NCBI GenBank assembly: GCA_013813775.1
Contig: JACCRE010000374.1
Location: 1-36,115 of the forward strand
Length of the DNA: 36,115 nt
Origin: Planctomycetaceae bacterium
Lineage (GTDB): Bacteria; Planctomycetota; Planctomycetia; Planctomycetales; Planctomycetaceae
Direction: 5' to 3'
Shown here: positions 22,770-29,941 of the stretch, piece after piece
Layout: each line of letters starts with the position of its first letter
Numbering within the stretch: position 1 is the stretch's first letter
Made by a program: the position numbers and the translations under genes
The notes under the pieces: generated by a model
The model's database searches: none
What the model saw: only the letters and a program-made list of their open reading frames with translations
Told to the model about the DNA's origin: nothing

Positions 22770-25700
22770 CTATCCCGCCTCTTCCAGCAGAGCATCGCGT
22801 AACCGCTCGACCTCGTTACGAACCCGATCGAGCAGCGATTTCACGCGTTCGCCGTCCCCCTCGTTGGCGGCCTCTTCCATCTCCCGTGCCGCTTCCGTGG
22901 TGGACCTCGCGCTGAAATTGGCGGCGAGGCCTTTCAGGCTGTGTGCCGCGATGCGAACTGCGGGCCAGTCGTCTTTCGCGATGCCTTCTTCGATTCTCGA
23001 CAGTTCGGTCGCGGAATCCTCCTGAAAGTACGTGGCCAGTTCTCGAAACAGTTGCTCGTCGTCGCCGAGTCGTTCGAGCGCGGACGATTTGTCGAACACC
23101 GGGCCACCGGCATCTTGCGGCGAGTCGTGAGGCATGTTTCCTGGGTCCCTCTTCGCGGTTTGCGGGGCGTTCAGGATCGACGGCGCCGACATCGCACTTT
23201 CCTGTGGCGCCGCGGAAGAAAGATCGACCCCGTCGCCGTTCGTCGCCGCCTGGTCTCCCGACTGCGATCCGGGCGGAAGCGATCTGGTGTTCGGGCCCGA
23301 CCGCGAGAGCGCCGCGCGACTGCGTCGAGCAATGCGTTCGATCAGACGCAGCATACGACGCACGTCGATCGGCTTCGAGAGATACGCGTCCATCCCCGAT
23401 GCCAGGCAGCGCTCGCGGTCGCCGCGCATGGCATGAGCGGTCATGGCGACGATCGGCGTGCGACTGCCGCGGCTTTGCTCGATCGTGCGAATGATGCCGG
23501 TGGCCTGGAAGCCGTCCATGTTGGGCATCTGCACGTCCATCAACACCATGTCGAAGTCGCGTCGCTGCTTGAAGAGGTCCACGGCTTCGCGGCCGTCGGC
23601 GGCGATCGTCACCGTGTGACCCCGCTTGTTCAGCACCGCGGTGACGACCTTGCGGTTCGCCGGGGTGTCTTCGACGAGCAGCACCGACAGCGGGTGCTCG
23701 GCCCCGCCGATGCGGCCGGCCTCGTCGGCGGCTTCCTTTTCGAGCGGAGGCCCGTGCAAGGCGGTGACGATCGTGTCGAGCAGCTCGCTTTGCGTGACCG
23801 GCTTTTCGAGATACGCCGCGATGTTGAGACCGTCGCATCGCTCGCGGAACAGGCGACGATCGGCGCTCGACAGCATCAACACCGTGGCGGCGGCGAACTG
23901 CTCGTCGTTCTTGATCCGCTCGACGAGGGTGAAGCCGTCGGTTCCGGGCATCAGACCGTCGACGATCACCAGCGGATAGGTCGTTTCCGAATCGGCGGCC
24001 TTCTGCAGCTCCGCGAGAGCCTCTTCGGCCGAGCGGACCATCACCGGCCGCATGTGCCAGTTCCTCAGCGTGTCTTCGAGGATGCGGCGGTTCGTCGCGC
24101 TGTCGTCGACGACAAGCACCGGCAGATCCTTCAACTCCTTGACCGGACCGGGGGGCGCGCCGCGGGCTTCGCCCTGCATCGCGAACCGGGCCGTGAAGTG
24201 GAAAGTCGTGCCCGCGCCAAGCTGGCTCTCGACCCACAGCCGGCCGTTCATCATTTCGACGAGTTCGCGGCAGATCGCGAGGCCGAGTCCCGCTCCGCCG
24301 TGATTGCGCGTGCTGGTCGCATCCACCTGCGCGAATGGAGCGAAGATGCGATCCTGGTCCGCCGGCGAGATGCCGATGCCCGTATCCTGCACGCGAAAGT
24401 GGAACTCGGCGTCGCGCTCGCCGACCCTCTGCGGCTCGGCGTGCACCACGACCTCGCCCGACTCGGTGAACTTGATCGCGTTGCTGATCAGGTTGCTAAG
24501 CACCTGCCGCAACCGCACGGGATCGCCGACCAGGCGGTCGGGAGCGTCGTGCGGCAGATCGAGACCGATTTCCAGCGCCTTTTCGTGGGCCGGCATCGCG
24601 AGCGTCTTGACGGTCTCTTCCAGCGTTTCGCGGAGGCTGAATTTGGCTTCGTCGAGCTCGAAGCGGCCGGCCTCGATCCGCGAAAAGTCGAGGATGTCGT
24701 TGAGCAGCCGCAGCAAAACCTCGGCGCTGTCTTTCGCCGTTTCGAGGTAGTCGCGAACGCGGTCGGGGATCGGTTCGTCGAGTGAAAGTTCGGTCATGCC
24801 GATAATGGCGTTCATCGGCGTCCGCAGCTCGTGGCTGACGTTCGCGAGGAACTCGCCTTTCGCGCGGTTGGCGCGTTCGGCCTCCTGCACGGCGCGGCGA
24901 ATCTCGGCGGCGACGCGCCGGCGTTCCGAGATGTCGCGTTCGATCATCGCCACGCCGACGATCGTCGTTTCGCCCGGCTTCGCCCCGACCGGAGCCGACC
25001 GGATCGGGCTGGCGGTCATCGAGACGTGAATCCGCCGGCCGTCGCGGTGCACGCGCACCGTCTCATATTGCTCGACGCGTTCGCCGCGTTTGACCGTCTC
25101 GAGCAGACGCGTCATCTCCTCTTCTCGCTCGGGCGGCACGATCACCGAGATCGAACCGCCGGCCACGTCGTCCGCGTGATAACCGTAGAGCCGTTCGGCC
25201 CCGCGGTTCCAGCTTGTGACCAGCCCGTCGGCGGAAAGCCCGATGATGGCGTCGTCGCTGCTCTGCACGATCGCCGCGAGGCGTGCCCGTTCCGATTCGT
25301 CTCGCTTGCGGTCGGTGATGTCGCGGGCGAAGCAGCGCAGATAGGCGACCTTCCCCTCCACGATCCTCGCGTTGGCGTCGAGCAGCACATGTCGCGTCGA
25401 GCCGTCTTTCGCACGCAGCCGCGTCTCGTAATTGCTCAGGGCGCAGCCGTCGCGACAGCACTCATCGAGCGTCTCGATCGAGGACTTCTCGACGAGAAAC
25501 TCGCGCAGCGACCTGCCGACGAAGTCGTGCATGGCGTAACCGAGCGTGCTCAGCAGCACGTCGTTCGCCCGTTGGATCATGGCGTCGGGCGACAGGAACA
25601 GCAGGCCCACGGCGGCGTGCTCGAACAACTCGGTGAGTTCCTGCTCGGTCTGCCGCACGGCGGATTCGGCACGCGTGCGTTCGATGACCCGGCCGACCTG

Positions 25701-26621
25701 CTCGCCGAGGCTTCGCACCATCGCCAACAGCGATCGATCGGGCGCCATCGGCTTTTCGGAAAAGAACTCGAGGACCGCCGCCGTCTCGCCGCGAATCTTG
25801 ATGGGGAACCCGAAGGCGCCTTTGACGCCGGTCTTGCGGGCAAGTTCCGACCTCGCGTTCTCGCCGGCCTCTTGCAGATTGACGACCCAGGCAGGTTCGC
25901 CGCTTTCCCAGATCTGGCCGGGCAACGCCTCGCCACGACCGAAACGCAGCGACTCGGTCGCGTTGCGGAGCCTGATGAAATCATCGCTCGCGGCCCGTTC
26001 GTTCTGCTTCCGCAAGTGCCAGATATTCGTCGTGACCAGTCGGTCGGGATCTTCGACGTCCGGCACGCATACGTGGCCGACCGGCCAGCCCGTCAGCTCG
26101 CAGACGATCTCGACGCAGGATTCAAGCGCCTCCTCGAAGCTGCTGGTTTCGGCGGCGAGCACGGTCGCCTTGTGCAGCAGCATCGATTCAAGGGCCTGGC
26201 GAGCGAGACGAGCCTCGCCGCGCTGCCGCTCGGTCACGTCTTCAAACGCGAGCAGGATGAGGCTGTCGCCGTCGCCATTCACGATCGCCGGCGCCGGCAG
26301 CGCGACCCGGCGAGCATTCAGCACCAACGAGCGAACGCCCAGGTTTTCGAACTCGTGCGTGACGGTGAAGCCTTCGAACGATTCGACCTCTCGAAGTCGG
26401 AGCCGTAAGAGTTGTTGATCCAGCCCCTCGATCCGCCACTGTCCGTTCACGATTTCGAACAGAGGTCTGCCGATCGTGTCGGCGGGCTCGACTTCGTAGT
26501 GCGTAAGGAACGCGTCATTCGCATGGCGGACACGCAGCGCGTCGTCGAGAACCAGAAACGGCTCTCGGACGGTCTCGATGAAATGCACAGCGAACTGGAA
26601 TGGATCCAGCGAGGATTCCAC
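22770..26621 (-). CDS. Large cytosolic hybrid sensor histidine kinase: PAS-GAF-PAS-PAS-HisKA-HATPase-REC-REC-Hpt
   Basis: The 1283-residue kinase is numbered from the GTG at 26621. PAS 1 is at about 10-125 and a GAF domain at about 145-310 (KTGVKGAFGFPIKIRGETAA). Two more PAS domains lie at 325-440 and 445-565. HisKA has phosphoacceptor His597 in FLANVSHELRTPMNA. The HATPase has an N-box in NLISNAIKF and G-boxes in QDTGIGIS and NHGGAGLGLAI. Receiver 1 has D888 (VIVDGLMPGTDGF), receiver 2 has D1029 (LMDVQMPNMDGF), and Hpt has His1227 (AAHSLKGLAANF). No transmembrane segment is present, so it should sense a cytosolic signal. I chose the GTG start because AAGGTG precedes it and the first PAS begins there. 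The longer ORF to 26807 is arginine-rich and unlike the family. Confidence 0.9.
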   Translation of the reverse strand: MESSLDPFQFAVHFIETVREPFLVLDDALRVRHANDAFLTHYEVEPADTIGRPLFEIVNGQWRIEGLDQQLLRLRLREVESFEGFTVTHEFENLGVRSLVLNARRVALPAPAIVNGDGDSLILLAFEDVTERQRGEARLARQALESMLLHKATVLAAETSSFEEALESCVEIVCELTGWPVGHVCVPDVEDPDRLVTTNIWHLRKQNERAASDDFIRLRNATESLRFGRGEALPGQIWESGEPAWVVNLQEAGENARSELARKTGVKGAFGFPIKIRGETAAVLEFFSEKPMAPDRSLLAMVRSLGEQVGRVIERTRAESAVRQTEQELTELFEHAAVGLLFLSPDAMIQRANDVLLSTLGYAMHDFVGRSLREFLVEKSSIETLDECCRDGCALSNYETRLRAKDGSTRHVLLDANARIVEGKVAYLRCFARDITDRKRDESERARLAAIVQSSDDAIIGLSADGLVTSWNRGAERLYGYHADDVAGGSISVIVPPEREEEMTRLLETVKRGERVEQYETVRVHRDGRRIHVSMTASPIRSAPVGAKPGETTIVGVAMIERDISERRRVAAEIRRAVQEAERANRAKGEFLANVSHELRTPMNAIIGMTELSLDEPIPDRVRDYLETAKDSAEVLLRLLNDILDFSRIEAGRFELDEAKFSLRETLEETVKTLAMPAHEKALEIGLDLPHDAPDRLVGDPVRLRQVLSNLISNAIKFTESGEVVVHAEPQRVGERDAEFHFRVQDTGIGISPADQDRIFAPFAQVDATSTRNHGGAGLGLAICRELVEMMNGRLWVESQLGAGTTFHFTARFAMQGEARGAPPGPVKELKDLPVLVVDDSATNRRILEDTLRNWHMRPVMVRSAEEALAELQKAADSETTYPLVIVDGLMPGTDGFTLVERIKNDEQFAAATVLMLSSADRRLFRERCDGLNIAAYLEKPVTQSELLDTIVTALHGPPLEKEAADEAGRIGGAEHPLSVLLVEDTPANRKVVTAVLNKRGHTVTIAADGREAVDLFKQRRDFDMVLMDVQMPNMDGFQATGIIRTIEQSRGSRTPIVAMTAHAMRGDRERCLASGMDAYLSKPIDVRRMLRLIERIARRSRAALSRSGPNTRSLPPGSQSGDQAATNGDGVDLSSAAPQESAMSAPSILNAPQTAKRDPGNMPHDSPQDAGGPVFDKSSALERLGDDEQLFRELATYFQEDSATELSRIEEGIAKDDWPAVRIAAHSLKGLAANFSARSTTEAAREMEEAANEGDGERVKSLLDRVRNEVERLRDALLEEAG

Positions 26622-27137
26622 GCGACGACACCTTCGGCGGCGGATGCGGCCGAAAGCTCTGGACGCACCGCGATCGGTCCGGCGATAGCGACTGCAATGC
26701 CAGCCGCGACTCAACCACCGGTATAGAGATATCTTACGGGCGGAACGACGATCGATCGCCCGGGGCAGGAAGCCTTCCGTAACACCGGGCGAAACCCGTC
26801 GGGACATCCCCTTGGTAAATATCTGTCCAGTAGAGACGACTTAAGCGGCTGACAGGGGACGGCGGCATCGGTTCGCCCCTGACTCCAACGGGCCGACGAC
26901 GCCTGATCCCCGTGCATCGCACGCGGTTTATGATGCGAGCCGGATGTGCGGAGCAGGAGGATTCAGACGGCACGTCAGTGAACTTCGCGTTCGCCGGACG
27001 TGTCTCAACGTGCGGCCGAGGTCGCTGACCTGGCTCCTGATCCCATCGCCGAAACCGCTGCAAGAATGCGCGGTCAACGGCCGTGAATGGTCACGGTCGC
27101 TTTGCTCGACATGAACTCGACACGCTCGTTGGAACCC
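26622..27137. other. Long divergent intergenic region, no gene seen
   Basis: Roughly 515 bases separate the kinase start from the plus-strand small gene. I see no supported coding region. TATGAT at 26929-26934 is a possible -10 for the downstream gene. AGATATCT near 26726 is a palindrome upstream of the kinase. Short ATG-started frames there (for example near 26930) do not resemble any protein. Confidence 0.4.
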
Positions 27138-27527
27138 ATGAGGACGAACATCTCCCCCCTGCTGACGACCAATGGCCCGCAATCGTTGACGGTGCCGCAC
27201 TTTCCCGCAAACCGAAGCGAAAGCGGCCATCACCGCTTCGAGACTGAAGCGTCGCTTCCGACATCGCGCAAGAAGTTCGACGCAACGAATTACGTCGCTG
27301 CCCTCTCGACCGAGCGCATTCTGGAGATGACCCGGACCGAACTGATCGACGTCATTCGTTCGGTGCGGGCCAGTCACCTGCGGCCCGGGGTTGTCGAGCG
27401 TCTGCCGCAGATGGACGGCGACACGCTGCGGCGGCTCGTCTTTCTGACCCGGCGTTACTGCCGGCACCAGCAACTGCTCGCGGAGAATGCCGGCTCGCCG
27501 AGCATTTTCGCCGCATACTGCCGATAA
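27138..27527 (+). CDS. Small protein of a planctomycete-type conserved family
   Basis: The product (129 residues from the ATG at 27138) has a variable N-terminus rich in Ser, Thr and Asn. A conserved block follows: KKFDATNYVAALSTERILEM, then TRTELIDVIRSVRASHLRPG, then DTLRRLVFLTRRYCRHQQLL. I have seen short planctomycete proteins with this same STERILEM-(S/T)R-x-EL-x-x-VIR arrangement and a final helix with paired Arg and Cys. No function is known to me. The helical, charged character fits a DNA-, RNA- or protein-binding role, which is inference. Starts at 27087 and 27111 are also in frame, and none has a convincing Shine-Dalgarno. A strong terminator follows the stop by 24 bases. Confidence 0.62.
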   Translation: MRTNISPLLTTNGPQSLTVPHFPANRSESGHHRFETEASLPTSRKKFDATNYVAALSTERILEMTRTELIDVIRSVRASHLRPGVVERLPQMDGDTLRRLVFLTRRYCRHQQLLAENAGSPSIFAAYCR

Positions 27528-27551
27528 GCGCCGGTTCGCGGGATCTCGCGT

Positions 27552-27584
27552 GAAGCCGACCGGTGGCAACCGGTCGGCTTCTTT
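27552..27584 (+). terminator. Strong intrinsic terminator between convergent genes
   Basis: A perfect 13-bp stem (GAAGCCGACCGGT, 27552-27564, and complement 27569-27581) around the tetraloop GGCA is followed by TTT. It ends the 27138 gene and can also act for the convergent kinase gene ending at 27613. Confidence 0.9.
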
Positions 27585-27612
27585 CGTCAATCGCTACGAA
27601 TCGGCAACCGCG

Positions 27613-29313
27613 TCACGTCACCGCTTGGCTCTGCTTCCGCTTGGCGTGGCACGAACGGATCGCGGCGATCAACATGTCGGGCGGGCCGTCTTTCGTGAGG
27701 TAGCGAATCGCCCCCGCTTCTCGCATCGCCTGTTGCATATCTTCCTTTTCGTGCATCGACAAGGCGATCACGCATAGGTCGGGGATTTCTTGCATCAGCC
27801 GCCGCGTCGCCTCGACGCCGTCCACGACGGGCATCGTGACGTCCATCACGACCACGTCGGGACGCAGGCTGATCGCCTTCTCGATGACTTCCTGCCCGTC
27901 GCCCGCCTGCCCGGCGACCTCGATGCCGGGTTGATTGCGCAGCAGGCCGGCGAGGCTGGCCCTGATGATCCGGTGATCGTCGGCCAGCAGCACGCGGATC
28001 GGCGCGCCGTTGAAGGCCGGCGGTTGAACGTCCGGCTTCGTCTCTTCAAGAGCCTCGACCAGCGTGCGATGGACTTCGTTGGTGCCCATTTGCGGATCAT
28101 CGGACATCGGCACGGGAGCGAACAGTCGCACACATGTGCCTTCACCGGCGACGCTTTCGATCTCCATGCGGCCGCCGATCAGTTCCAGACGCTCGCGAAT
28201 GCTGAACAATCCAAATCCGTCGCCCTTGCCGATTTCGCCCTTCTCGTCGGGGTCGAAGCCTGTTCCTTCGTCGCAGACGCTGACCTGCACCTCGTCGTTG
28301 CCGGCCCGGTGCATGGCGAGTTTGCAGCGTTTGCTGCCTGCGTGCTTGACGACGTTGAACAGTAGCTCGCGGCACGCCTGATAAAGAAAGATCCGCGTGT
28401 CCTGGCTCTCGGGCTGCGCTTCGTCGTCGCAATCGACCTCGACCTCCAGGCCGTGCTCTTCCTCGACTTGCCGGCCCAGCCATTCAAAGGCCGGTGCGAG
28501 ACCGGCGTCGTACAGCACCGGCGGGCTCGCGCGGTGCGTCAGGTTGCGCGACAGCCGGATCGAGCGGTCGAGCAAGTCGTCGACGTGCCGGATCAACTCG
28601 ATCATTCGCGTCGGCGAGGCCTCCGGCGTGATCGCGGTGATATGCATTCGCGCCGCCACCAGCATCTGCTGCAAGTCGTCGTGCAGCATCTGTGCCAGAC
28701 GCCGCCGCTCGCGTTCCTCGGCCTTCGTCAGTTCCGACGCCAACATGCGAAGTTGTTGCGAACGCCGTTCGGAAACCTGCGTTCGGTCTTCGATTCTTCG
28801 CTCGAGCGTATCGTTGACGGCGCGCAATTCTTCCCGCTGTTGCAGCAATTCCTCGTGTTGTCGTCGGTTCGATTCGTCTTTCAGTTTTGCTTCGCGCAGC
28901 AGGTCGCGGCGTTGCAAGGCCATGCGCACCGACATCGAGAGCCGGCTGTACGGCTCCGGAGCTTTACTGACGAAGTCGGCGAAGCCGGCATTCAGTGCGG
29001 CCGAACAAGCGTCCGCCGAGACGATGCCCGTGAACAGGATTACGGGCGTGTCCTCACAACACTCGTGGACCTGCTCGAGCACCGACTTTCCGGCCGAACC
29101 ACGAAGAGCTTCGTCGGTGATCACGGCGTCGAACGAATCGCCGCGCAGCGCTTCCGGAAAGCTCTCTCCGTCGGCCTCGGTGATCGAAACCTCCGGAAAC
29201 TCTCGTCGCAAGGCGTCGGCGGCCGACTTCACATCGGCTGGATGATCGTCCACGAGCAAGATGCGTAACTTGTGCAGCGCGGATCGAACCTTCGGAGTGT
29301 GGGACTCAGGCAT
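27613..29313 (-). CDS. REC-HisKA_3-HATPase-REC hybrid histidine kinase (NarL-type, no output HTH)
   Basis: The 566-residue protein starts with a receiver (LRILLVDDHPADV, D67 in DAVITDEALRG). A long coiled-coil linker (about 140-205) comes next, then HisKA_3 with the phosphoacceptor His211 in RLAQMLHDDLQQML. A degenerate HATPase has an N-box Asn320 (ELLFNVVKHAG) and G-boxes in CDEGTGFD and GDGFGLFSIRERLE. The protein ends with a second receiver (VLLADDHRIIRASL, D491 in VVVMDVTMPVVDG) that closely resembles NarL receivers but has no LuxR HTH after it. It probably works in a phosphorelay with the HTH response regulator at 21953. The ATG at 29313 starts the first receiver, and the longer ORF to 29781 is arginine-rich and unlike a protein. 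Confidence 0.9.
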   Translation of the reverse strand: MPESHTPKVRSALHKLRILLVDDHPADVKSAADALRREFPEVSITEADGESFPEALRGDSFDAVITDEALRGSAGKSVLEQVHECCEDTPVILFTGIVSADACSAALNAGFADFVSKAPEPYSRLSMSVRMALQRRDLLREAKLKDESNRRQHEELLQQREELRAVNDTLERRIEDRTQVSERRSQQLRMLASELTKAEERERRRLAQMLHDDLQQMLVAARMHITAITPEASPTRMIELIRHVDDLLDRSIRLSRNLTHRASPPVLYDAGLAPAFEWLGRQVEEEHGLEVEVDCDDEAQPESQDTRIFLYQACRELLFNVVKHAGSKRCKLAMHRAGNDEVQVSVCDEGTGFDPDEKGEIGKGDGFGLFSIRERLELIGGRMEIESVAGEGTCVRLFAPVPMSDDPQMGTNEVHRTLVEALEETKPDVQPPAFNGAPIRVLLADDHRIIRASLAGLLRNQPGIEVAGQAGDGQEVIEKAISLRPDVVVMDVTMPVVDGVEATRRLMQEIPDLCVIALSMHEKEDMQQAMREAGAIRYLTKDGPPDMLIAAIRSCHAKRKQSQAVT

Positions 29314-29591
29314 CGGCTGTTCATTCCAGTGGCTGGACGCACCGGAGAGACGCGATCGCTCTCGGGCGTCCCGAATCGTGATTCTATCGCGTCGACTGGT
29401 CATGGGCCAAGCAACGACGCCGCTTCGGCATCGCCCGCGGCCTTTGGTGACGATCGATGATCGGGACGACTCCTCACGCTTCCTCAGGCTGTTCCTGAGA
29501 CGCCTGCATGACAGCGAGATTGCCGGAACCGCTCGCCTTCTCACAGACGATTTTCTATTCTCGCCGAAAACCCTCAGACTGATTGCTCTTG

Positions 29592-29873
29592 ATGCCGTCT
29601 TCTCTTCCACCGCCCGTGGCGTCGCTCGTCGGTCGCGAAGTCGTGCTCGACGTCGCCGGCCCGTACATCTTTCTCGGCCGGTTGACCGGCGGCGACGACA
29701 AGTTTCTCGCCCTCGAAGACGCCGACGTGCACGATTTGCGCGACACCGCCACCACGCGCGAGGAGTACGTGATCGCCGCACGACGACACGGCGTCGCGCC
29801 GAATCGGCTTCGTGTTTACGTCCGCACGGCCGACGTCGTGAGTCTGTCGGCGCTTGAAGATGTGATCGCGTGA
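29592..29873 (+). CDS. Small conserved hypothetical protein, probable beta-barrel fold
   Basis: The 93-residue product has the conserved block LVGREVVLDVAGPYIFLGRL, then LALEDADVHDLRDTATTREE, then VIAARRHGVAPNRLRVYVRT, and a terminal VSLSALEDVI. I know a planctomycete family with the same pattern and no assigned function. The alternation of short strands with VLDV, FLGRL and FLALEDADV suggests a small Sm- or SH3-like barrel, which is inference. The ATG at 29592 is used, with an in-frame TTG at 29583 as the alternative. It precedes recG by about 70 bases on the same strand, so co-transcription is possible, but recG has its own TATACA-like element. Confidence 0.65.
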   Translation: MPSSLPPPVASLVGREVVLDVAGPYIFLGRLTGGDDKFLALEDADVHDLRDTATTREEYVIAARRHGVAPNRLRVYVRTADVVSLSALEDVIA

Positions 29874-29941
29874 GACGACTGCGGTCGCTGACGCTCCCGG
29901 CTCGCTCGTCTCGACTCTCGTCTCATATACAATTCGGCGTC

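Noticed and set aside
22941-26408. Long plus-strand open frames (up to 614 codons) opposite the hybrid kinase
   Set aside because: They are mirror frames of a recognised kinase with multiple intact motifs. Codon pattern and lack of homology mark them as shadows.
26930-27030. Short ORF behind an AGGAGG-like site near 26957
   Set aside because: No start codon lies at a usable distance from the AGGAGG, and the ORF product has no recognisable character.
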